From: Phycisphaerae bacterium
GTDB lineage: Bacteria > Planctomycetota > Phycisphaerae > UBA1845
NCBI GenBank assembly: GCA_029260235.1
Contig: JAJDDP010000009.1
Span: forward strand, 33,711-97,710
DNA length: 64,000 nt
Direction: 5' to 3'
In this document: positions 19,409 to 32,124 of the stretch, one piece after another
How positions within the stretch are numbered: position 1 is the stretch's first letter
How the letters are laid out: each line of letters opens with the position of its first letter
Position numbers and translations under genes: made by a program
Notes under the pieces: generated by a model
Databases searched by the model: none
What the model was told of the DNA's origin: nothing
The model's input: the letters and a program-made list of their open reading frames with translations, nothing else

Positions 19409-19772
19409 ATTCCAGGATCGTGATCCGTTCGTCCATCCCCTAGCGCCTTCCCTATGGGCAGGGCAAGAACCGCGGGAGCTACGATCCGGCGGCGGAGGCT
19501 AAACCTCTTATCGAATGATACCACACTCTAATGCGATCCACATGTATAAGAAGCGAGCTTGATCATAATCGACGTTTGGACTTGTTTGTCGTATTCTCTC
19601 TAGGGAGGAGAAGGGATGGTCACAACAAGCCATCACCGACAACTCCGCAGGCCAGCGCCTGCACGATTTGTGGTTTTGTGTCGTTGTTCATTGCAACTGC
19701 ACCGGAGACTGCTGAAAGCAACCAAGGCGTAGCCGGACATGTTGGCTGCGACCACCGACGGGAGTCAGCTGT

Positions 19773-20351
19773 ATGGTGAACGAGTGTCCAGTCTGCCGCC
19801 ACGCGGTCAACGTCTTTCGAACGATGCTTCGCCGCTCTGCATGGACCTGTGCCACCTGCGGTTCGCTCATTGTGATGGATAAGGGCCGGCGTTACCTGGC
19901 TCTGATGCCCTGCACTGCGATCACGTTGCTCGGGGCGATCTATCTGACACGGTCAGGATGGGCAGGGGATTGGGTGGCAGCGCCGTTGTCGGTGGCAGCT
20001 TGGTTCTCCTTCATGCTCTTATTGGATCGCGCCAATGTGCTGGAACGCCGCGGTTTCCGTTGCAGGAAATGCGGCTACGATCTGCGGGGACAAATTGACC
20101 CGCTTTGCCCAGAGTGCGGACGTCAATTCGATTCGAGTGAAACTGTTCAGATGGAGCTGCCGGATCCCACGCAGTTAGTTCAAGGCCAAGAACGCAGGCG
20201 AGGCTATCTCGGATTGGTCTTTGGCGCTGTAGTGTTGCTTGCACTTCTTGTGTTGATGATCAAGTCGATCACTGCTTATGGGAACGTGGCTCCGCGCGGT
20301 CCTACCACGCCACCAGCCACATCATCTTCTGCCGAAGGGAGTCAACCGTAG
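19773..20351 (+). CDS. Double zinc-ribbon membrane protein (paralog of 18824..19408)
   Basis: CPVCRHAVNVFRTMLRRSAWTCATCGSLI ... CRKCGYDLRGQIDPLCPECGRQFDSSE, same layout as 18824..19408. Confidence 0.8.
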   Translation: MVNECPVCRHAVNVFRTMLRRSAWTCATCGSLIVMDKGRRYLALMPCTAITLLGAIYLTRSGWAGDWVAAPLSVAAWFSFMLLLDRANVLERRGFRCRKCGYDLRGQIDPLCPECGRQFDSSETVQMELPDPTQLVQGQERRRGYLGLVFGAVVLLALLVLMIKSITAYGNVAPRGPTTPPATSSSAEGSQP

Positions 20352-20910
20352 AATCAACGTTGTAGGGGCTGCTCGGTAGGTAAGTTTCGCTCGCACGCGG
20401 GGTGATCATCGAGGGGGCTGCTCAAGAAGCGATTCTGAGGTCGGCTGGTTAGGAATAGCGCATAAAGAAGGGGCGCCGACTGAGGGGATAGTCGACACCC
20501 CGGGTACCGGTCATGTCTGATGTACGCATGATACGCTGGCTAAGACTCTTGATGGGGAACTATCAGAAAACATTTATGAAATGCCAAAGGGCGTTTGATG
20601 GCAGCTTGTTCTGGTGCCAGGAAATGGCCCCGGGCTATTTGCCACATCCGACCTGAAACATGGGTTTGTGCCACGTCTTGGACGCTCCTGCCCTGACATG
20701 TATTATAGATAAGGACATCCTTATTTAAATGGCGTAACCTCAACCTACAATAAAACACATGATTGCCGTTCGGAGTTGAGCCGGAACTCCATCATCAAGA
20801 AGGCGCATGGATGCCAAACTGCTGCGGCGAGGGCTTCGGTTCAAGAAGGGTGGGGATGATCGAGAACCGACTCAGTGCCATCAAAATGGGGGGCATCGTG
20901 TTAGTTGAGG

Positions 20911-23930
<3,020 letters not shown>

Positions 23931-23945
23931 GCGGGTCGCCTCTTC

Positions 23946-25046
23946 CTAGGACAGATTGACCGGCATCACCACATACAGGTAATCATCACCGCATTTGATC
24001 ACGCCGGGGCGGTTGGCATCTTTTAGCTCAAAATTGACTTCGTCATCGTGGATCACCTTCAGCACGTCGGTCAGGAAGTTGGGGTTGAACCCAATCTCCA
24101 GGGCTTCGCCCTTGTAAGCCACGGCAAGCTTGACGCTGGCTTCGCCCTCCTGAGGTGCCCGACTCGACAAAGTTAGCTCTGCATCAGCGAAGGCGAAACG
24201 AACCCCGCGAGACTCTTCATTGGTCAAGAGGGCCGCACGGCGAATACCGCTGAGCGTCTCGCCCACCTTCAACTGGGCTGTCTTGTTCGTTTCCTTGGGG
24301 ATGACGTCATGGTAGTTCGGGAAGTGCCCCTCGACCAAGGCAACGCTGACCGTAGCTCGGTTTGAACGCAGCACAATCTGACTCTCGGTCAGCTTGACGC
24401 CTATTTTCTCGTCTTGCTCGGTAAACAACCGTTGAAACAATACCATTGCCTTGCTGGGAACGATCACCTCTGACGGACCGCCATCCTTGCCTCCAGAGAT
24501 CTTGCCGACCGCCTTGGCCAATCGCCGTCCATCGGTGGCCACCATGACCAGCTGCTTATCTTTCCGTTCCCAAAGAACACCGTTGATGGCATAGCGGGTG
24601 TTCTCCCGGGCGGCGGCAAAGATGGTTCGCTCAGCCAGATGTCGCAGCACGTTTGCTTTGATCTCCCAGTCGGGATCACCCGACATTGAAGCTCCGGCGG
24701 GGAATTCCTTGGCATCGCGGATGTAGATCTGGAAGTGGCTTCCTGCGCCCCGCACGTGGCAGTGATTGGCGTCGGTTTCGATGTCCAGCAGCTCATCGTT
24801 CGATTCGCGGACAATGGCTGACAACTTCTCAGCCGAAACCAAGACCACGCCTTTCTTGTTCACTTCCACCTGAGAGACGATGAACCGGATGGAAATCTCA
24901 AGATCGGTGCCTTCCAGCTCGAGGTGATCCGCGGCTGCTCGGAGGAGGACGCACTTGAGAATGTCCTTGGGCGTGCGGGTAGCAGCTACGCTACCGACTA
25001 CGCCTAACGCTTCTGCTAGTTCCTGACGGTTGACTCGTACTTTCAT
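23946..25046 (-). CDS. dnaN: DNA polymerase III beta clamp
   Basis: MKVRVNRQELAEALGVVGSVAATRTPKDILKCVLL...C-terminal YLYVVMPVNL. Confidence 0.96.
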   Translation of the reverse strand: MKVRVNRQELAEALGVVGSVAATRTPKDILKCVLLRAAADHLELEGTDLEISIRFIVSQVEVNKKGVVLVSAEKLSAIVRESNDELLDIETDANHCHVRGAGSHFQIYIRDAKEFPAGASMSGDPDWEIKANVLRHLAERTIFAAARENTRYAINGVLWERKDKQLVMVATDGRRLAKAVGKISGGKDGGPSEVIVPSKAMVLFQRLFTEQDEKIGVKLTESQIVLRSNRATVSVALVEGHFPNYHDVIPKETNKTAQLKVGETLSGIRRAALLTNEESRGVRFAFADAELTLSSRAPQEGEASVKLAVAYKGEALEIGFNPNFLTDVLKVIHDDEVNFELKDANRPGVIKCGDDYLYVVMPVNLS

Positions 25047-25199
25047 CTAAATGCTTGTCCTTGTTTGCCCGGTTCTTGCCCTCAGGTTCGATTCACCTGG
25101 GGGATTCGCCTCGGAGTATTTGGTGTTGTTCTATAGAGGAGTCTTTCTTAAAGAATACTCCCTATTCTTATGTCCTGTGACGAATGTGAAACGATCGAA

Positions 25200-25360
25200 T
25201 TTGCGATCACCAAATTTTTGTTCCACAACAGTTTACGAGATATTTCCCGGCCGTTTGGGCGGTGGATAACCTGGGATATCTTCTGGGGAAGAATCCCTCT
25301 TGTTCCACATGTCTTGGCCTGCTGGGGCTTGGGCACCACTACCCTGTTGAACAACCCCTG
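25200..25360. other. Candidate oriC with DnaA-box-like sites
   Basis: TGTTCCACA at 25219..25227 and 25301..25309, GGTGGATAA (TTATCCACC reverse) at 25261..25269, TGTTGAACA at 25345..25353, AT-rich stretch 25141..25220; dnaA-dnaN intergenic. Confidence 0.5.
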
Positions 25361-25388
25361 ATTGGTCACAACGATTCTCCATCAGAGT

Positions 25389-26711
25389 CTACAGCTTAGA
25401 CAACGAACGTGGGTGACGAAGTTGATCGGAGAGATCTTCGAGCGTCTGATTGAGTCGGCTGTCAGTCTCCCGTTGGGTATTGATTCGCTTGAGGGCATGG
25501 AGGACGGTGGTGTGGTCCCGCCCGCCGAAATAGCCCCCGATTTCCTCCAAACTCAGTTGGGTCAGTTCCCGGGAGAGGTACATGCAGATCTGGCGGGGGA
25601 AAGCCACCGACTTACTCCGCTTCTTGCTCAACAGCTCCGCCCTCTTGACCGCGTATTGCTGGGTAACCACCTCGATGATCTCTGGGATGGCTACGTCGCG
25701 GGTGGAACTGCCGTTCAAGGCCTGGTGAGCGAGATCGAGGGTAATCGTTCCATCGAGCGTATGGCTCATGGCGTCCACCTTGATCAGCGTGCCCTCCAGC
25801 TCCCGGATGTTAGAGTCAACTTTGCCAGCGATGAATCGTACAACCTCCTCGGGCACCTCAACGCAGCGCAGTTTGGCCTTGTTGCGAATGATGGCCATCC
25901 TTGTTTCCAGGCAGGGGCGGTCCATCAGGGCCACCAGCCCGGAATTGAAGCGGCTAACCAGACGATCCTCCAAGCTCGGAATCTGCGAGGGAGAACAATC
26001 GGCTGAGAGGACGATCTGGCGCTGTGACTGGTGCAGCGTGTTGAACGTGTGGAAGAACTCCTCCTGGCTACGCTCACGTTCAGCCAAGAACTGTATATCG
26101 TCGATCACCAACATATCCACATGCCGATAGCGGTAGCGGAACTGGTTCAGCCCGCCTCGTTCAACGGCTTCCATGAAATGGTTGGTGAAGGTTTCACAGG
26201 AAATATACATCACCCGGTTGATCGCCCCGGTGTTGCGAGCTGCCTGGCAGACTGCTTGCAACAGGTGCGACTTGCCCAGGCCCGTGGCCCCGTGGATGAA
26301 CAACGGGTTGTAGGCTTTGCCAGGCGCCTTAGCCACCGCAAGAGAAGCTGCATGGGCCAAGCGGTTGCAAGGGCCGGTGACGAAGTTGTCGAATACATAA
26401 TCGTCATTCAGGGGCAACTCGTTGCTGATTTCAAAGGACAACGGGCCTTGATCCACCGTCTCTGGGGCGTCGGTATCAAAGGCAACAGCCACCAATCGTC
26501 CGGTAGCTGCCTGAGCACTCTCGATAAATGCTTGATGACAGTGCTTATCCAAATAGCGGACTTGGGCATGGTTGGTTGCCCGAATCTTGAGCGTGCCTTG
26601 GTCCAAATCGACGGGCTTGAGGCTGGCGAACCATCCGCGCACCAAGTCAGGGTGATTAACCCGAACCTGCCCGATGACATCCGCCCAAACGCTTTCCTTT
26701 ACAGAACCCAT
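25389..26711 (-). CDS. dnaA: Chromosomal replication initiator DnaA
   Basis: Walker A NPLFIHGATGLGKSHLLQAV, DnaA signature YLSRELTQLSLEEIGGYFGGRDHTTVLHA. Confidence 0.97.
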   Translation of the reverse strand: MGSVKESVWADVIGQVRVNHPDLVRGWFASLKPVDLDQGTLKIRATNHAQVRYLDKHCHQAFIESAQAATGRLVAVAFDTDAPETVDQGPLSFEISNELPLNDDYVFDNFVTGPCNRLAHAASLAVAKAPGKAYNPLFIHGATGLGKSHLLQAVCQAARNTGAINRVMYISCETFTNHFMEAVERGGLNQFRYRYRHVDMLVIDDIQFLAERERSQEEFFHTFNTLHQSQRQIVLSADCSPSQIPSLEDRLVSRFNSGLVALMDRPCLETRMAIIRNKAKLRCVEVPEEVVRFIAGKVDSNIRELEGTLIKVDAMSHTLDGTITLDLAHQALNGSSTRDVAIPEIIEVVTQQYAVKRAELLSKKRSKSVAFPRQICMYLSRELTQLSLEEIGGYFGGRDHTTVLHALKRINTQRETDSRLNQTLEDLSDQLRHPRSLSKL

Positions 26712-26952
26712 AGGAATCGAATATGGTACCTAAACTGAGGACGGTGGGCAATTGGGAATACTCCGATCTCCGACACCAGAGTAGTCGCGTAACCTTATGT
26801 GGTGTGGGGAGTTATGGTAGAGACCCGTTGCCTCGTATCGCCCGCGGCATTATACCCGATCTGGCCGAATTCGCCAGACACTTGAAGGCGCTCTGGCAAG
26901 ATGTTCTTCTAAACGCTGCTGCGACCGTAGCCTCGCGTTTGGACCGCCAGTT

Positions 26953-28884
26953 TTGCAAGATGGAACGCTCGCTGCCAGGATGGCCGGCATGAATACACCC
27001 GCTTCTTCCGCTGCTGCATCACAAAACGAATTCAGCTTCGACGTGCCCGAAACGCCTATGACCCAAGCTGCCCCAGCCAAAGCTCCAAAACGATCAGCTG
27101 GCAAGAAAGACGGCAGACGTGGGCGAGTCAGTGCTGAGACTTTGGCCAAAGACCAGCGCGAGATATCTGTCTCCGAGTTCTTCGCCAAAAATCGCCACCT
27201 GCTTGGATTCGACAACAAACGCAAGAGTTTACTCACCACCGTCAAAGAGGCTGTGGATAACAGCCTCGATGCGTGCGAAGAATCGGGCATCTTGCCGGAC
27301 TTGGAAGTCACCATCCGTCAAACCGACGAAGACCGCTTCGTGGTCATCGTGCAGGACAACGGGCCTGGGGTGGTCAAGAACCAGATACCCAACATCTTTG
27401 GCAAGTTGCTCTACGGATCGAAATTTCATCGGCTGAAAATGTCCCGGGGCCAGCAAGGCATCGGCATCAGTGCAGCCGGCATGTATGGGCTGATCACCAC
27501 CGGGATCCCCATCAGCATCATTAGCCGAACCGGGCCCAAGAACCGTGCCCATCACTATAAGTTGGCTATCGATACCAAGAAAAACCGCCCTGACATCGTT
27601 CACGATGATGAGGTTGATGTCGATTGGCCTCATGGCACGCGCGTCGAACTGAGCTTGGTCGCTTCCTATGTGAAGGGGCGGCAAAGCGTTGATGAATACT
27701 TGGATCTGACGGCTATATCCAACCCGCACGCTGCGATCATCTATAAGAAGCCATCAGGTGAGGTCATCAAGTATGATCGGGTTGTCGATGAGTTGCCCGC
27801 CCAGACCAAAGAAATCAAACCTCACCCGCACGGCATCGAGCTAGGCATCCTCATGAAGATGTTGAAGGAAACCTCAGCCAAGAAGGTTGGGGCCTTTCTT
27901 ACGAGCGATTTTTCGCGGGTCAGCTCGACGGTCGCCAAGGAGGTGTGCAAGAAAGCAGGCATCACCTCCCTGACCTGGGTGACCGCGGTAGAGCCTCATC
28001 AGGTCGAAAAACTCTACAAAGCGCTGCAGGCTGCCAAGCTTCGGGCACCGAGCACCAACTGCCTCGCCCCCATTGGCCCCGAGACTATCCTGGGCGGGTT
28101 GCTCAAAGAGGTGAAAGCTGAATTCTATACCGCCAGCTCACGAAGCCCTGCGGTCTACCGAGGCAACCCGTTTCAAATCGAAGTGGGCATCGCCTACGGC
28201 GGGGCGTTGGGAGGCGATCCGCGCGAGGCAGAGCCTGCCAACGGAAAGAAAAAGGAAACCGTGCAAGCCAGGGTGATTCGTTTTGCCAACCGGGTGCCCC
28301 TGCTCTATCAGCAGAGCTCCTGTTGCATGTTTAAGTCGGTGACCGACACCAAGTGGATCAATTATGGCCTGCTCCAACCGCGCGGCGGTTTGCCATCGGC
28401 TCCGATGATCATTTTAGTACACATGGCCAGTGTGTGGGTGCCGTTTACCTCAGAATCAAAAGAGGCCATCGCCGACTACGACGAGATTCGCAAGGAAATC
28501 AAACTGGCTATCTCGGAGTGTGGGCGCCGGCTAGGACTGCTCATCAAACGCAAGAAGAAGAAGTCCATTTTTGCCAAACGGCGGGATGTTTTCACACGCT
28601 ACATCGGCGAAGTGGTAGCCTCAGTCGGCTCGATGACCAAGATCAACAAGAAGGACCTCCACGGCGCCTTGGTCGAACTCTCCGAGCAGTACACCGCCCA
28701 AGCAGACATGGAATTCGACGATCACGGCGAGATCGTCAAGAAGCGGGCCGGCGGTTCCTCCGACATGGATCATACCGTCGTCATAGACCCTGCCTCAGGC
28801 GGCCAACCTGTTGGAAATTTGTTTTCCACCAACAATCCACAAACCGCCAAAGGCAAGAAGAAGAGCAAGAAGAAAAAACGCTAG
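26953..28884 (+). CDS. top6B: DNA topoisomerase VI subunit B (archaeal-type)
   Basis: GHKL motifs [35 protein letters not shown]; Top6B-like central and C-terminal regions. Confidence 0.93.
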   Translation: MQDGTLAARMAGMNTPASSAAASQNEFSFDVPETPMTQAAPAKAPKRSAGKKDGRRGRVSAETLAKDQREISVSEFFAKNRHLLGFDNKRKSLLTTVKEAVDNSLDACEESGILPDLEVTIRQTDEDRFVVIVQDNGPGVVKNQIPNIFGKLLYGSKFHRLKMSRGQQGIGISAAGMYGLITTGIPISIISRTGPKNRAHHYKLAIDTKKNRPDIVHDDEVDVDWPHGTRVELSLVASYVKGRQSVDEYLDLTAISNPHAAIIYKKPSGEVIKYDRVVDELPAQTKEIKPHPHGIELGILMKMLKETSAKKVGAFLTSDFSRVSSTVAKEVCKKAGITSLTWVTAVEPHQVEKLYKALQAAKLRAPSTNCLAPIGPETILGGLLKEVKAEFYTASSRSPAVYRGNPFQIEVGIAYGGALGGDPREAEPANGKKKETVQARVIRFANRVPLLYQQSSCCMFKSVTDTKWINYGLLQPRGGLPSAPMIILVHMASVWVPFTSESKEAIADYDEIRKEIKLAISECGRRLGLLIKRKKKKSIFAKRRDVFTRYIGEVVASVGSMTKINKKDLHGALVELSEQYTAQADMEFDDHGEIVKKRAGGSSDMDHTVVIDPASGGQPVGNLFSTNNPQTAKGKKKSKKKKR

Positions 28885-28990
28885 ACGTCGTGCTGAGTGA
28901 GCGTTGAGGGCTTGGTTTTACAACCCGGTTCTCTCCTGTATGATGCAGTGCGTCTGGTCTTAAGCCCCTTAGCGCTTCTGAGGTTCGAGC

Positions 28991-29920
28991 ATGCCCGTTC
29001 AGTCCAACTGCGTCCATCGAGAAGACTGCCTCAAAGGCCTAGCCCGTATCGAGCCGGCCAGTGTGGACCTTGCTTTTGCCGATCCTCCGTTCAACATCGG
29101 CTACAAGTACGATGTCTACGATGACCGCAAGGGCTACGACAAGTACCTGGAGTGGTCGAGTGAGTGGATGCAGGCTGTTTCCAAAACGCTCAAGCCCGAC
29201 GGCACGTTTTGGGTGGCGATCGGAGACGAGTACGCAGCCGAGTTGAAGCTGATTCTGCAGAATGATTGCGGCTTGGTTTGTCGTAGTTGGGTGGTCTGGT
29301 ACTACACCTTCGGCGTCAACTGCAAGTACAAGTTCAGCCGATCGCACGTTCACCTGTTTCATTTCGTCAAGGACGCCAAGAACTTCACCTTCAACCACGA
29401 CGACATCCGCGTCCCCTCAGCCCGTCAACTGGTCTACGGCGACAAGCGCGCCCAATCGAACGGCCGGCTGCCGGACGACACTTGGATATTGAGGCCGCAA
29501 GATTTGCCCGAGGGGTTTCAACCTGATGACGATACTTGGTTCTTCTCGCGCGTGTGCGGCACCTTCAAAGAGCGTCAGGGCTGGCACGGCTGTCAGATGC
29601 CCGAGCAACTACTAGGCAGAATCATCAAAGCCTGCTCGAACGAGGGAGAAATGGTGCTCGATCCCTTCACCGGCAGCGGAACCACCCTAGCTGCTGCCAA
29701 AAAGCTAGGCCGAAAATTCATCGGCTTCGAGATGTCGGCTGATTATGCCAAGTATGCCCGCAAGAGGCTTGGCAATATCAACCCAGGCGACCCACTTGAC
29801 GGCAGCGAGGACGCTGTTGCCTCCGCCCCCAGCACTTCCAAGGGCCGACGCCTCAAGGATGTTCGCCCCAAGATCGCCAAACCAAATTCCCAAGAACAGC
29901 TCCGGTTTGACCTAGCCTAG
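28991..29920 (+). CDS. Site-specific DNA methyltransferase (N4/N6 amino-MTase, beta-class order)
   Basis: [17 protein letters not shown] followed by [25 protein letters not shown]. Confidence 0.92.
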   Translation: MPVQSNCVHREDCLKGLARIEPASVDLAFADPPFNIGYKYDVYDDRKGYDKYLEWSSEWMQAVSKTLKPDGTFWVAIGDEYAAELKLILQNDCGLVCRSWVVWYYTFGVNCKYKFSRSHVHLFHFVKDAKNFTFNHDDIRVPSARQLVYGDKRAQSNGRLPDDTWILRPQDLPEGFQPDDDTWFFSRVCGTFKERQGWHGCQMPEQLLGRIIKACSNEGEMVLDPFTGSGTTLAAAKKLGRKFIGFEMSADYAKYARKRLGNINPGDPLDGSEDAVASAPSTSKGRRLKDVRPKIAKPNSQEQLRFDLA

Positions 29921-29970
29921 CGCTCGGCGATATCTGATTCTTCGCGTATTGGGGTGCAGGCTTTCCATGG

Positions 29971-29999
29971 CTGGATTTCCGCGTGCGCGGGAATGACGG
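29971..29999. repeat. REP-like palindrome
   Basis: CTGGATTTCCGCGTGCGCGGGAATGACGG, resembling the widespread GTCATTCCCGCG...CGCGG(G/A)AATCCAG short dispersed repeat class. Confidence 0.5.
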
Positions 30000-30146
30000 G
30001 CGGTGCTTTTGGGGTGAACGGTGGAACGCAAACACGAATCCGCAACTTTTGTCTTGTCGAGCCACTAGCGGTATCGTTGACCATGTAGCCCCGGCATTTC
30101 GCCGGTGCGGACACATAACGAGATGCTCCACTAGGAAACCAAATCA

Positions 30147-30815
30147 ATGAATGCCCAAGAACTCGCCCGCGTGATCGACCACACCCTGCTCAAACCCGAA
30201 GCCAGCGCCGCAGCGGTCGAAGAGCTTTGTAGCCAGGCTAAGGAATACAACTTCATCGCGGTGTGCGTGAATCCGAGTCACGTTTCTTTTTCGGTGACAG
30301 CTCTAGCGGGTACACAAACTGTGGTGGCAACCGTGGCTGGTTTTCCACTTGGTGCGACCACGTCCAATGCTAAGGCGTTCGAGGCGAGGCAGGCCGTCGA
30401 GCAAGGCGCGAAGGAAGTTGACATGGTCATCAACCTCGGTGCGCTGATCACCGGCGAAATCAATCAGGTGACCGACGATATTCGAGCGGTGGCTGAGGCG
30501 ACTCATGCGACTGCATCTAGCAACATCCTCAAGGTGATCCTGGAAACCGCCGCGTTGACGCCCGAACAGATCGCAGCCGGCTGTACTTGCTGCGTAGAAG
30601 CTGGGGCTGACTTTGTAAAAACTTCTACCGGCTTTCATCCGAGCGGGGGTGCGACGATTGAAGCTGTTCGCCTATTGGCCAAGCACGCGCCGGGGTTGGG
30701 CGTCAAAGCTGCCGGCGGCATCCGGGACAAAGAGACCGCCCTGGCGATGCTAGAGGCTGGGGCGACCCGACTGGGCATGAGCGCCGGCATCGCAGTGATG
30801 AAGGCCCTTGCCTGA
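30147..30815 (+). CDS. deoC: Deoxyribose-phosphate aldolase
   Basis: LARVIDHTLLKPEAS...VCVNPSHV...EVDMVINLGAL...FVKTSTGF...GVKAAGGIRD. Confidence 0.96.
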   Translation: MNAQELARVIDHTLLKPEASAAAVEELCSQAKEYNFIAVCVNPSHVSFSVTALAGTQTVVATVAGFPLGATTSNAKAFEARQAVEQGAKEVDMVINLGALITGEINQVTDDIRAVAEATHATASSNILKVILETAALTPEQIAAGCTCCVEAGADFVKTSTGFHPSGGATIEAVRLLAKHAPGLGVKAAGGIRDKETALAMLEAGATRLGMSAGIAVMKALA

Positions 30816-30978
30816 TTATGGTTAGCCGGCCGTCGATTCGCTCTTGGCTAGTAAAATGATGATTGATTGCCGCAGGGCTGCTTGTGCAGAAAACAGGTGA
30901 TATAAGGGTCTGGATGTGGTAAAATCCCGGAGCGCAGAGACTCGGCTTACAGGATCGCGTTGAACGAAGGAGAACATC

Positions 30979-31473
30979 ATGAGCGGCGACGAACCCGATA
31001 TTTGTGAAGAGTGTCACGCGAGCGTATTTCCAGATCACGTTGAATCAGGCCGGGCCGGATTCATTGGCGGTAGGTTGCTCTGCCCGCACTGTCTGGTCGA
31101 AGCCAACAAGAAGGCCAACGCCGATCCTGACGATGAAGCCCTGGCACCTATCGCTATGGATGCAGATGCGGGCGACTCGTCGTCTGGTTCATCGGCGATT
31201 CACGGTATGTCGCGCAACACGCTGACCGAGACCGGCGCGTTTCAGCATGACGTCCAGTTCAATAGGCCGCTCGATCCCAATGCAGCCGGCGCTACCCGTT
31301 GTCGCACCTTCCACGCAAAACTCAATGAAGGCGCCGTCGCCTACATGAACGAACAGCTCAACTCGTGGGCAGACTCCGATCCTGAGGTCACCATCAAATT
31401 CGCCACGTCAACGATAGGCCTATTCGAGAGCAAGCACCCCGATCCACACGTGATCATCACGGTATTCTATTAA
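30979..31473 (+). CDS. Conserved hypothetical protein with N-terminal zinc-ribbon-like CxxC pairs
   Basis: CEECHASVF...LLCPHCL; C-terminal RTFHAKLNEGAVAYMNEQLNSWADSDPEVTIKFATSTIGLFE. Confidence 0.7.
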   Translation: MSGDEPDICEECHASVFPDHVESGRAGFIGGRLLCPHCLVEANKKANADPDDEALAPIAMDADAGDSSSGSSAIHGMSRNTLTETGAFQHDVQFNRPLDPNAAGATRCRTFHAKLNEGAVAYMNEQLNSWADSDPEVTIKFATSTIGLFESKHPDPHVIITVFY

Positions 31474-31555
31474 TCGGTGAGCGACTTGGTCATGGCCAGC
31501 ATGAGTTGGCGCAGCACCCTAAGGCAACGCGAAACGCCTGCCGGGCACCTAAAAA

Positions 31556-32046
31556 TCTTCCTGACACCTTTTACTGACCCAGTAGTCCGCTGCCGGGAGA
31601 GCTGGAACGAAGAGATTCAATTAAGCGAAGGAAATTGATGGCGGATGGCGAATGGTTCGCCGAACTCTTCCCGCTGACTTCCCCACAGGCCAAGGAATCG
31701 GCGCGGGAAGTGCTCAAAGCACTAGCCAGCGAAATTGGCGTCCATTGGACGCAACTGCGCCCTGGAGATACTTTCGAGGAAGATCTGCGCATCGACCCCA
31801 AATATGCACCAGTGGACGACCTTGACGGGGCCGAGTTGAAGCTAGTGGATCTCGCGACCGCACGGGGCATAAGGGAGGTACCGCCGCCCGGCTTCACCGG
31901 GCCACTGTCGGGGTTCCTAAATCAATGGGTTAAATTGAACGGCGCCAATCAAACAGCTACAGAAATGCAGGCGTGAACCGACGCGGTGCGCATCGTGCGC
32001 AAATTCGACGGCCCAAAAAAAGGCCCCAAAAAAGGTGTCAGGAAGA
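31556..32046. repeat. Segment bounded by a perfect 17-bp inverted repeat
   Basis: TCTTCCTGACACCTTTT at 31556..31572 and AAAAGGTGTCAGGAAGA at 32030..32046. Confidence 0.7.
31635..31976 (+). CDS. Hypothetical protein within the inverted-repeat segment
   Basis: 113-aa ORF MMADGEWFAELFPLTSPQAKESAREVLKALASEIGVHW...; coding-like composition, no recognised domain. Confidence 0.55.
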   Translation: MMADGEWFAELFPLTSPQAKESAREVLKALASEIGVHWTQLRPGDTFEEDLRIDPKYAPVDDLDGAELKLVDLATARGIREVPPPGFTGPLSGFLNQWVKLNGANQTATEMQA

Positions 32047-32124
32047 ATTACTGAGCGAATTAGCCGGTGTCGCACCTTGATAGGTGAAACGCCTCTCGCT
32101 TCCTAGGATTTTCTTCGTCCTCCG

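Noticed and set aside
25362-26738. Plus-strand ORFs antisense to dnaA
   Set aside because: Shadow ORFs; dnaA on the minus strand is unambiguous.
28885-28990. Topoisomerase VI A subunit directly after top6B
   Set aside because: The gap holds no ORF and the next gene is clearly a methyltransferase.
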